Part shown: piece after piece, positions 1-5,292 of the stretch | Numbering within the stretch: the stretch's first letter is position 1 | Layout of the letters: each line of letters starts with the position of its first letter | Assembly (NCBI GenBank): GCA_964563335.1 | Contig: CAZLWL010000129.1 | Coordinates: 1-5,292 of the forward strand | Source: QNBT01 sp964563335 | Lineage (GTDB): Bacteria; Planctomycetota; Phycisphaerae; Sedimentisphaerales; Anaerohalosphaeraceae | Length of the DNA stretch: 5,292 nt | Reading direction: 5' to 3' | Made by a program: the position numbers and the translations under genes | The notes under the pieces: generated by a model | The model's input: the letters and a program-made list of their open reading frames with translations, nothing else | What the model was told of the DNA's origin: nothing | Databases searched by the model: none

Positions 1-26
1 AGGCCGAATGGGTATTTCCAGTGGAG

Positions 27-83
27 CCTAAAGTGAACTAAAGTGCCTAAAGTGAGCTAAAGTGCCTAAAGTGAACTAAAGTT
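27..83 (+). repeat. Three tandem 19-bp repeats (left arm)
   Basis: Units lie at 27-45, 46-64 and 65-83 with consensus cctaaagtgaactaaagtg. Unit 2 has g for a at one place and unit 3 ends in t. Each 19-mer is itself two half-units sharing ctaaagt, 10 and 9 bp long. Because 19 is not a multiple of 3, the TAA in each half-unit falls in different frames, so the array closes reading frames entering from the left. The last unit abuts the ATG of the small ORF at 84 with no Shine-Dalgarno sequence between. Confidence 0.9.
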
Positions 84-179
84 ATGGATAATAAAGAATT
101 CGCCAAAGAGCTTGAAAAGCGAACACGAGAATTCGGCGTACGCATAATCCATTTATCAAGAACTTTTGGGAAGAAATAA
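84..179 (+). pseudogene. Truncated four-helix-bundle (S23 / 23S intervening-sequence protein-like) ORF
   Basis: This is an ATG-to-TAA frame of 31 codons. The N-terminal stretch KELEKRTREFGVRIIHLSR resembles the first helix of four-helix-bundle proteins of the S23 / intervening-sequence family, whose usual opening is KRTxxFAxRIIxL. Full-length members are roughly 115-125 residues, so only the first helix remains; the GTSVGANYREA-type middle and the C-terminal helices are missing. The stub ends in FGKK and the following 40 bp do not restore the family sequence in any frame I read. There is no ribosome binding site: the ATG directly follows a 19-bp repeat. Most likely this is an internal-deletion remnant. 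A functional micropeptide cannot be excluded but nothing supports it. The family assignment is from motif memory over a short stretch. Confidence 0.55.
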
Positions 180-217
180 ACTCGAGAACGAGCAAAGGTT
201 TGAATGTTACTATTCTT

Positions 218-263
218 ATAACTTTAGTTCACTTTAGGCACTTTAGCTCACTTTAGCTCACTT
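218..263 (-). repeat. Inverted copies of the 19-bp repeats (right arm)
   Basis: Positions 218-257 match the reverse complement of 46-85 at 39 of 40 bases: unit 220-238 is the exact reverse complement of 65-83, and 239-257 matches that of 46-64 at 18 of 19. A partial, degraded half-unit follows to about 263. With the left arm this could form a 40-bp stem around a 132-base loop in RNA or single-stranded DNA. The long loop and lack of a U-tract argue against a simple intrinsic terminator. Confidence 0.9.
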
Positions 264-270
264 CGTATGA

Positions 271-276
271 GAAAGG
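271..276 (+). promoter_or_regulatory. Ribosome binding site for the first CDF gene
   Basis: The purine run gaaagg lies 9 nt before the GTG at 286. An in-frame stop, tag, occupies 280-282, so 286 is the only plausible start upstream of the conserved CxxCxxC segment. I see no convincing -35/-10 pair between the inverted-repeat arm and this site. Confidence 0.5.
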
Positions 277-285
277 TTTTAGTCT

Positions 286-1185
286 GTGGCTGTTGTTTGT
301 AAACAGTGTTATGAATGTGCTAAACATATAGGCGCCCTAAATATCTGGGCCAACGCCGGCCTTTTCGTCATAAAGCTGCTGGGGGGCATATTCGGGCAAA
401 GCCAGGCGTTAATCGCTGATGCTATTCATTCTGTCGGTGACGTCATTGTAGCGGTGTTGGTCATGGTTACCTTAAAGGTATCTGCTGCCCCTCCGGATGA
501 GGACCATCGCTGGGGTCACGGCAATATAGAGTTTATCGTATCGTTCATAATAGGAGTGATGCTTATCTGTGCGGCCGTGACTATTACCGTGGTGTCGCTG
601 ACATCAATTGCCGAAGGCCTTGTGTACGAAACGGGTATTATGGCGGTTTGGGCGGCAACAATATCCGTTGTCGCTAACGAGATTATATCCAGACATTCCT
701 TCTGTGTTGGAAAACAGATGGATTCGCCTGTGCTGATAGCAAACGCCCGGGAGAACGCAGCCGATGTTTACTCGTCGGTTGCTGCCCTGATAGGCGTTTT
801 CGGAGCAAAGATGGGACTTACAGTTCTCGACCCGGTTGCTGCTATTATTGTCGGTTTTATGATTGCCCGATCGGGGCTGAAGACATTGATTTCAGGTGTT
901 AAAGGCATAACCGACCAGTCTCTTGAGGATAGAACAATGCTTACCAGGGTGAAAGAGTTGGTACTGAAAGAACAAGGTGTAAAAGATATAGGCCGGTTGC
1001 GCGCCCGGCAGATCGGACAAAAAAGATGGATTGACATCGAGGCAAAATTCGACCCTCAGATGAAAGTGTGTGATGTGAAAGAAATAATAGCTAATGTGAA
1101 GAAAAAAGTAATGGGCCATTTCGAAGACGTGGCTGACGTCGTAATTATATCCCGTGTAGTAGAGCCGGAATTGAAAGAAATATAA
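286..1185 (+). CDS. mamB: MamB-type CDF cation transporter, copy 1 (divergent)
   Basis: This 299-residue protein belongs to the cation diffusion facilitator family, which exchanges divalent metals (Fe2+ in the magnetosome branch) for protons; MamB and MamM carry iron into the magnetosome and help form its membrane. About six transmembrane helices span residues 18-205, followed by a cytosolic ferredoxin-like domain (about 210-299). The TM2 metal site is H48-x3-D52 within ADAIHSVGD. The TM5 site is E156-x3-D160, with E in place of the H seen in most CDFs. MamB/MamM-like marks are C5-x2-C8-x2-C11 at the N-terminus, HxWGHGNIEF after TM2, CVG-x-QMDSP before TM5, and LRARQIGQKRWID in the C-terminal domain, where W248 and D250 align with MamM W247/D249. 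The GTG start is fixed by an in-frame stop 4 nt upstream and by the matching N-terminus of copy 2. The TM5 motif reads RENAAD, whereas copy 2 and known MamB have W[DE]NRSD, so this copy may be specialised. The family call is firm; MamB versus MamM equivalence is less certain. Confidence 0.85.
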   Translation: MAVVCKQCYECAKHIGALNIWANAGLFVIKLLGGIFGQSQALIADAIHSVGDVIVAVLVMVTLKVSAAPPDEDHRWGHGNIEFIVSFIIGVMLICAAVTITVVSLTSIAEGLVYETGIMAVWAATISVVANEIISRHSFCVGKQMDSPVLIANARENAADVYSSVAALIGVFGAKMGLTVLDPVAAIIVGFMIARSGLKTLISGVKGITDQSLEDRTMLTRVKELVLKEQGVKDIGRLRARQIGQKRWIDIEAKFDPQMKVCDVKEIIANVKKKVMGHFEDVADVVIISRVVEPELKEI

Positions 1186-2085
1186 GTGCCTGTTGCTTGT
1201 AAAGAATGTTATTGGTGTGCCAAGCATGTTGGAGGAATAAATCTCTGGGCCAACCTCGGGCTTCTTTTCGTTAAGCTTCTCGGCGGCATATTTGGCCGGT
1301 CTCAGGCGTTAATCGCCGATGCCGTCCATTCTCTCAGCGATGTTATAATAGCGATACTGGTTATTGTTGGCCTGAAGGTATCTTCGGCCCCGCCTGATGA
1401 TGACCATCACTGGGGCCACGGCAATATAGAGTTTATCGTATCTGCCATAATAGGTACGCTGCTTGTTTGTACGGCAATAACCATCACTATAGTATCATTG
1501 GCTACGATTATTCGAGGGGACATATATAACCCCAGTATTCTGGCAGTCTGGGCCGCGGCTATATCAGTTGTCGCAAATGAGATCATGTTCAGGCATTCTC
1601 TCTGTGTCGGCCTGCAGATGGATTCGCCCGCGATGATAGCAAACGCCTGGGAGAACAGATCCGACGTTTATTCATCGCTTGCGGTCTTGGTAGGTGTCTT
1701 TGGCGCAAGGATGGGATTTGTAGTTCTTGACCCAATAGCAGCGATTATTGTCGGCATTATGATCGCCAAAAACGGCCTTAAGACACTTGTTTCAGGCGTC
1801 AAAGGCATAACAGATAGCTCCTTTGACAATAAAGCAATGCTTTCGCAACTGAAAAAGATGGTCATGAAAGAGGAAGGCATAATAGATATAAGTAAGTTGC
1901 GTGGCCGAAAGGTCGGGCAGAAGATTTGGATTGATATTGAAGCGATGTTTGAACCGCAGATGAAGGTCTCCGAGGTTAAAAAAACAATCAATGTTATTAA
2001 GAAAAATGTGATGGAACAGTTCGACAGGATAGGAGATGTTGTAATCGTATCCCGTGTACCAGAACCCCAGCTAAAGGAAATATAA
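1186..2085 (+). CDS. mamB: MamB-type CDF cation transporter, copy 2 (canonical)
   Basis: This second CDF transporter is also 299 residues and aligns with copy 1 without gaps at about 198 identical positions (roughly 66%, hand count). It has the six-helix membrane region and a C-terminal cytosolic domain. The N-terminal cysteines C5-x2-C8-x2-C11 are kept. TM2 carries H48-x3-D52 (ADAVHSLSD). TM5 carries IANAWENRSD, almost the IANAWDNRSD of Magnetospirillum MamB, giving the E156-x3-D160 site. The cytosolic domain has LRGRKVGQKIWID, blending MamB (LRGRxVG) and MamM (GQxxWxD) features. The GTG start directly follows the TAA of copy 1 with no intergenic base, so translation is probably coupled by stop-start reinitiation; the upstream gaaagaaa run is a weak ribosome binding site. 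Likely role: iron import into magnetosome vesicles and membrane nucleation, probably as a heterodimer with copy 1. A non-magnetosome Fe/Zn/Mn CDF is the alternative, made unlikely by the MamB-specific blocks. Confidence 0.88.
   Translation: MPVACKECYWCAKHVGGINLWANLGLLFVKLLGGIFGRSQALIADAVHSLSDVIIAILVIVGLKVSSAPPDDDHHWGHGNIEFIVSAIIGTLLVCTAITITIVSLATIIRGDIYNPSILAVWAAAISVVANEIMFRHSLCVGLQMDSPAMIANAWENRSDVYSSLAVLVGVFGARMGFVVLDPIAAIIVGIMIAKNGLKTLVSGVKGITDSSFDNKAMLSQLKKMVMKEEGIIDISKLRGRKVGQKIWIDIEAMFEPQMKVSEVKKTINVIKKNVMEQFDRIGDVVIVSRVPEPQLKEI
2073..2080 (+). promoter_or_regulatory. Ribosome binding site for the large PDZ/NifX protein
   Basis: The run aaaggaaa sits inside the last codons of copy 2 and ends 7 nt before the ATG at 2088. 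Together with the 2-nt gap between the genes it supports this start and co-transcription with the CDF genes. Confidence 0.6.
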
Positions 2086-2087
2086 CA

Positions 2088-5000
2088 ATGAAACATAAGA
2101 AGATAACAGATGACATGACGTATGAAGAAAAGGAACAGGTACTGGAACATAAGAAGCGTGTGCTGAGGCGATGGGCCATAGTGGTCGGTCTTTTAGCTCT
2201 TGCAGCCTTTGGCCTGCTTGCAATGGACTTGCTTGATCGCGTTCTTAAAGGGGCGCCTGGCGGCGGGCTTGAGATAAACTACAATAAGGTGGAAGAAAAG
2301 CTTGCCTGGCTCGGCTCAGAGATACGTGACTTGGATGCTACTATCAGCGATGCGCTGAGCTTGACATCAACAGATGGTGTTCTGGTAAATAATGTAACAC
2401 CAGGCTCTCCGGCGGACCAGGCAGGTCTGCAGAGAGGCGATGTTATTGTTTCCCTCAACGGAACGCCGATAGTTGATTCCTTTCAGATACAGGATCAGAT
2501 TCGGGAGCTTGATCCCGGCGATGCAGTCAAGCTTGTTGTAGACACGGTAGACGGCGGCAAGAGGAATGTTTACGTTACGCTTGGTGTCAAGCCGGATGAT
2601 GATACAGCGACAACTGACACAAATATTAAAAAAGTAGCAGGAACCACTGATACGGCAGCCGGTCCGGTGCTGCCGACGCCGTGGGGAATATCTGTCTCGC
2701 CGCTGACGGAAGAGGTAAGAAGCCAGTTCAACATACCAACTACCGAACAAGGCGTTGTGATAGTGGCAGTTGTGCAGGGCAGTCTTGCCGATTCGCAGGG
2801 CCTTGAGGTTGGCGATGTTATCGAAAGCATCAACCAGGTTCCCACGGCTAACCTGCAGGCTCTTTATAAGGCCCTTCAAGACGATGAGAACGTCCTGATG
2901 GATGTTTATTCTCCGGATGATACCAAGAGATTCTTTGTAACACTTCCTGATGAAGGTGATTCACCGCCACAGGTAGTGTTGATGAGCTTTGGCGAGGAGG
3001 TTGCAAAAACAAACAGAATAATTATTCCCGCTGATTCGGCCAGTATAGATGGAACAGTTTACTACCGGTTCGCATCCGCTCCATATTTTATTCTGTATGA
3101 TTTTACCGAAAGCAAAATGACAGCAATCCAGAACCCATACGCCGCCCAGGTTCGCGGTATGGGGATAATCGTAGCACAAATGCTGATAGATCAAAAGATT
3201 GATGCCGTAATAGTAGGCGGAATAGGGCCACAGTCCCTTGATACCTTTTATTTAGCGAAGGTTAAAATCTACGGGCCTGTTACAGGCAGCGTGCGAACCG
3301 CAATAACGAATTATCAGTTAGGTAGATTACCGGAATTAAAGGAAGCCAACCTGGGTGGATACGGATATTCTTCAGCAGCTACGCTTCCGACGGGAGGTTC
3401 ACCATGGACAGAGGATTCTGACGATGATAGTGATGGTCTTGCAGGTCAACCATCGACTATTCCTCCTATGGGTAAACCCGATGAGCTGACACTTACGGCC
3501 CAGGGCGACGCACGAGCCAGCAGGCCCGAAACCTGCATCTGTCCCAATTGCGGTGCTGAGGTTACTCACCCGGCAAATACCTCGTGTGCGGATATGGTCT
3601 GTCCTATATGCGGCTCGCAGCTTATGACCGCAACACCGGGAACTGATTCAATTACCGGCACAGACATGGTGGCACAACTTCCGGCAACACAGATACCGAC
3701 ACAGTTAAGACCTATCGCCTTAACAGCCGGTGGTACTATCTTCCAGACTGCTTCTCCGCCAAATAGAATAGTTGCGATACCTGTAGCGAACAATCTTTGG
3801 GCCTTAAGCAACCAGCCTGCAACTACGCCTGTACAACAAACAGCAGCCACTACCACGCAGGTGTCAGTTTGTATATGTCCGCTGGATGGAACGACAGTAA
3901 CTCATCCGATAGGTATTCCCTGTGCGGCACTGCAATGTCCGGTTTGCGGCGGCAGGATGGTAAGCGGCACCAGTCCGGCTGCCGGTGCGATAACAGCAAC
4001 AGCCGGGATACAAACCGGCGGTAAACCGGATGATGTGCCACCTATGCAGCAGGCATTTTACTTAGTGCCGGTCACGAGCAAGCCTGATGACATACCACCA
4101 ACTCCTTTAGGTCAGGCTCAACAAGTAGTGTATATTCCCGTTGCCGGCGGTCCTCCACAGGAAAACGCTGGTGTGGGACCATCCGACGCCGGGCCGGCTG
4201 TGGATGGACAGTCACAGGGTGGCGGCCAGGCCGGCGCAGGCGCCGCCCAAAGCGGCCGCTCGACGTTGTGTATCTGTCCTATGTGTAATGTAACGGTAAC
4301 ACATCCGATAGGCGTTCCATGTGTTTCGCTTACGTGTCCTGTGTGTGGGTCTCGACTGGTCAATGCAGAACCCGGAGGCGCAACGGGCGGTGCGATGACC
4401 TCGACCGCAGGTATGCCGACCGGTGGGATACAAACGAGCAGTAAACCGGACGACATACCGCCCATTCAGCAGGCGTTTTATATAATGCCTGTTGGCGGCA
4501 AACCAGACGACGTGCCACCTATGCAGCAGGTATTCTACTTAGTGCCGATATCGAGTAAGCCCGAGAACATACCACCCTTAGGCCAAACTGTGCAAGGTCC
4601 TTTGACGCCTACGGCCGGTGGGCCTCCGCAGGATGGTTCCGGTGTAGGCCCGTCAGATGCAGGGCCGGCGGTGGACGGGCAATCCCAGGGCGGTGGTCAG
4701 TCCAGTTCAGGCGCAGCCCAAAGCGGCCGTTCAACATTATGTATATGTCCTATGTGCAGCGTAACGGTAACACATCCAATCGGCGTTCCTTGCGCCTCGC
4801 TTACCTGTCCTGTCTGCGGCTCCCGGTTAGTTAACGCCGAACCCGGAGGCACAACCGGCCAAGGTGCAATGACAACAGCAGCGGCAACAACGGTCGCTTC
4901 GTCATCAAGCATAGTCTATGTAGCGGGAAGTTCGAGAAAAGCAGTTATTCCGTCGACGGGCAGGAGTTTGAAATCGGATATTGCACAACTCATGGACGAT

Positions 5001-5292
5001 GCCCGTTATTTCTTAATGTTCGGCTTGGGAACGTATGACGTTGTGCCCAATCCATATTACAGGGATAAGAGAGCAACCGGTACCGAAATTGCTCAATTCA
5101 TAGTGTCTGAAGGTGGCGCTGTTGTCATATGCAATAACGTAAGTGCAACCGCCCTTAAAGCTCTTAAGGATCTTAAGGTCAAGGTATATACCGGCTTTGT
5201 TGGTACGGTTCAGCAGGCTATTGATATATACACCGACGGCAGGCTTAAGGATTCCGGAACGATAACAGGGATTGTCGTTGAGGACAGTACCA
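2088..5292 (+). CDS. Large membrane-anchored PDZ-PDZ-NifX-like protein with cysteine-ribbon repeats (3' end outside window)
   Basis: An uninterrupted frame of 1068 codons runs to the window edge without a stop. A charged cytosolic N-terminus (1-28, ending RRW) precedes one transmembrane helix (about 29-49); the positive-inside rule puts the rest in the periplasm or magnetosome lumen. PDZ1 spans about 95-166 (TPGSPADQAGLQRGDVIVSL) and PDZ2 about 197-286 (GLEVGDVIESIN). No trypsin-like protease domain accompanies them. Residues 309-413 match the NifX / dinitrogenase Fe-Mo cofactor biosynthesis fold (NRIIIPAD, APYFILYDF, VIVGGIGPQSLDTF, VTGSVRTAI). A low-complexity Gly/Ala/Thr/Pro/Gln region (about 424-944) contains four CxCPxC-x5-HP-x4-C-x4-CPxCG units starting at 483, 595, 728 and 885, plus 19-residue KPDD[VI]PP repeats. 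A second NifX-like domain (about 950-1068+, with KVYTGFVGTVQQAI) is cut by the edge. The probable role is a luminal scaffold or metal/cluster carrier for biomineralisation. The anchor plus PDZ resembles MamP, but no CxxCH heme motif exists. Domain calls are from motif recognition; the function is inferred. Confidence 0.85.
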   Translation, partial: MKHKKITDDMTYEEKEQVLEHKKRVLRRWAIVVGLLALAAFGLLAMDLLDRVLKGAPGGGLEINYNKVEEKLAWLGSEIRDLDATISDALSLTSTDGVLVNNVTPGSPADQAGLQRGDVIVSLNGTPIVDSFQIQDQIRELDPGDAVKLVVDTVDGGKRNVYVTLGVKPDDDTATTDTNIKKVAGTTDTAAGPVLPTPWGISVSPLTEEVRSQFNIPTTEQGVVIVAVVQGSLADSQGLEVGDVIESINQVPTANLQALYKALQDDENVLMDVYSPDDTKRFFVTLPDEGDSPPQVVLMSFGEEVAKTNRIIIPADSASIDGTVYYRFASAPYFILYDFTESKMTAIQNPYAAQVRGMGIIVAQMLIDQKIDAVIVGGIGPQSLDTFYLAKVKIYGPVTGSVRTAITNYQLGRLPELKEANLGGYGYSSAATLPTGGSPWTEDSDDDSDGLAGQPSTIPPMGKPDELTLTAQGDARASRPETCICPNCGAEVTHPANTSCADMVCPICGSQLMTATPGTDSITGTDMVAQLPATQIPTQLRPIALTAGGTIFQTASPPNRIVAIPVANNLWALSNQPATTPVQQTAATTTQVSVCICPLDGTTVTHPIGIPCAALQCPVCGGRMVSGTSPAAGAITATAGIQTGGKPDDVPPMQQAFYLVPVTSKPDDIPPTPLGQAQQVVYIPVAGGPPQENAGVGPSDAGPAVDGQSQGGGQAGAGAAQSGRSTLCICPMCNVTVTHPIGVPCVSLTCPVCGSRLVNAEPGGATGGAMTSTAGMPTGGIQTSSKPDDIPPIQQAFYIMPVGGKPDDVPPMQQVFYLVPISSKPENIPPLGQTVQGPLTPTAGGPPQDGSGVGPSDAGPAVDGQSQGGGQSSSGAAQSGRSTLCICPMCSVTVTHPIGVPCASLTCPVCGSRLVNAEPGGTTGQGAMTTAAATTVASSSSIVYVAGSSRKAVIPSTGRSLKSDIAQLMDDARYFLMFGLGTYDVVPNPYYRDKRATGTEIAQFIVSEGGAVVICNNVSATALKALKDLKVKVYTGFVGTVQQAIDIYTDGRLKDSGTITGIVVEDST
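4023..4613 (+). repeat. 19-residue KPDD[VI]PP repeats in the large protein
   Basis: Units begin at 4023, 4080, 4443, 4500 and 4557 (K646, K665, K786, K805, K824), spaced exactly 19 residues within each cluster. The best units read KPDD[VI]PP[MI]QQ[AV]FY followed by [LI][VM]P[VI] and two small residues. The 4080 unit is extended by about five residues, and the 4557 unit has decayed to KPENIPPLGQ. They fill the linkers before and after the third cysteine ribbon. A possible relic, GKPDEL, occurs at residues 462-466. Pro/Asp-rich with an aromatic pair, they may form an extended or stacking spacer; I do not recognise the motif. Confidence 0.8.
4146..4397 (+). repeat. Long internal duplication, copy A
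   Basis: This 84-codon block covers the Gly/Gln-rich linker, the third cysteine ribbon and the tail ending GGAM. It is paired with copy B at 4617-4871. Over the first 80 aligned codons, 71 amino acids agree (89%) while 55 of 240 bases differ (77% identity); 39 codons differ only synonymously. The duplication is therefore not recent, or has been held by selection at the protein level. Confidence 0.9.
4617..4871 (+). repeat. Long internal duplication, copy B
   Basis: This 85-codon block carries the fourth cysteine ribbon and is the partner of 4146-4397, with one extra codon near its end (GQGAM versus GGAM). Non-conservative change is concentrated in the linker (SSS for AGA), while the ribbon differs at only two positions between its first and last conserved residues. 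Confidence 0.9.

Larger units (their letters stand above)
27..263. mobile_element. Putative MITE-like inverted-repeat element carrying a four-helix-bundle gene remnant
   Basis: Two arms built from the same short repeat point toward each other and enclose about 130 bp. Positions 46-85 and 218-257 are reverse complements at 39 of 40 bases by hand count. The left arm has one further repeat unit outward (27-45); the right arm decays after about 257 into tcacttcg. The interior starts with a 31-codon stub related to four-helix-bundle S23-type proteins and otherwise shows no gene. I see no transposase and no clear target-site duplication, so mobility is inferred from structure only. A non-autonomous element, or a deletion derivative of a longer repeat-flanked S23-like cassette, fits best. 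It lies just upstream of the magnetosome-type operon and ends about 20 bp before the first start codon. Confidence 0.5.
3534..4829 (+). repeat. Four cysteine-ribbon units inside the large protein
   Basis: Units lie at 3534-3620, 3870-3959, 4269-4358 and 4740-4829 (residues 483-511, 595-624, 728-757 and 885-914). They share C-x-C-P-x-C-x5-H-P-x4-C-x4-C-P-x-C-G, six cysteines and one histidine, as expected for a zinc ribbon or rubredoxin-like metal knuckle. Unit 2 has aspartate (D600) in place of the third cysteine. Unit 1 is the most diverged around HP (HPANTSC instead of HPIG[IV]PC). Units 3 and 4 are nearly identical. Start-to-start spacing grows from 112 to 133 to 157 residues. Metal identity (Zn, Fe or an Fe-S cluster) cannot be read from the sequence. 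Confidence 0.85.

Noticed and set aside
1..41. Possible C-terminal end of an upstream gene (one frame reads AEWVFPVEPKVN then stop at 39-41).
   Set aside because: Only about a dozen codons are visible, all three frames stop within the repeats, and no family can be recognised.
27..83. CRISPR array.
   Set aside because: The 19-bp units are contiguous with no spacers.
200..222. A-T rich stretch ttgaat ... tataac as a sigma-70 promoter.
   Set aside because: The gap between the two boxes is only 11 bp and the second box runs into the repeat arm; the match is not better than chance.
46..257. The inverted repeat as an intrinsic terminator.
   Set aside because: The loop would be about 130 bases, the stem is A-T rich and there is no T-tract after the second arm.
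768..2179. Minus-strand open frames of about 60-160 codons opposite the two CDF genes.
   Set aside because: They are antisense shadows of the conserved transporters, without motifs or ribosome binding sites of their own.
2367..4912. Several minus-strand open frames of about 60-170 codons opposite the large protein.
   Set aside because: They lack recognisable motifs and lie wholly opposite a continuous, domain-bearing frame; frames opposite the two ribbon repeats resemble each other only because the + strand repeats.
2088..5292. c-type cytochrome / magnetochrome protein.
   Set aside because: No CxxCH motif is present; every CPxC is followed by G or another non-histidine residue.

Overview
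The window looks like part of a magnetosome gene cluster from an uncultured, deep-branching bacterium. It holds two tandem MamB-type cation diffusion facilitator (CDF) transporter genes, then the start of a very large membrane-anchored PDZ / NifX-like / cysteine-ribbon protein gene that runs off the right edge. All three genes are on the + strand and packed like an operon (0 nt and 2 nt gaps). The case for magnetosome membership rests on MamB/MamM hallmarks in both transporters: an N-terminal CxxCxxC, the NE-x(3)-RHS-x-CVG-x-QMDSP block, an ENxxD site in TM5, and the GQKxWID strand in the cytosolic domain. The organism is not proven. Magnetosome clusters with unusual gene content are known outside Proteobacteria, and the small repeat-flanked four-helix-bundle element at the left edge is a type I associate with Planctomycetota/Omnitrophota-like genomes; this last point is from memory, not a search.

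Layout. Positions 1-26 are too short to interpret. Positions 27-263 form a compact inverted-repeat element: three 19-bp direct repeats, a 31-codon stub of a four-helix-bundle (S23 / 23S rRNA intervening-sequence protein) gene, unassigned sequence, then the inverted arm of the same repeats. Two CDF genes of 299 codons each follow (286-1185 and 1186-2085), about two-thirds identical to each other and aligning without gaps. From 2088 to the end there is one uninterrupted reading frame of at least 1068 codons. I translated it codon by codon and found no stop. Its order is: short cytosolic N-terminus, one transmembrane helix, PDZ, PDZ, NifX-like domain, a long repeat region with four cysteine-ribbon units and KPDD[VI]PP repeats, and a second NifX-like domain cut by the window edge.

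Working model (inference). The two CDF proteins could act as a heterodimeric metal transporter into the magnetosome lumen, as MamB and MamM do in Magnetospirillum. The large protein would sit in the same membrane with its PDZ, NifX-like and cysteine-rich domains on the luminal/periplasmic side, binding metal or metal clusters and partner proteins. No CxxCH heme motif is present, so this is not a magnetochrome protein such as MamP, although the N-terminal anchor plus PDZ layout is reminiscent of one. The large protein's architecture and its internal repeat expansion are the most novel items in the window.
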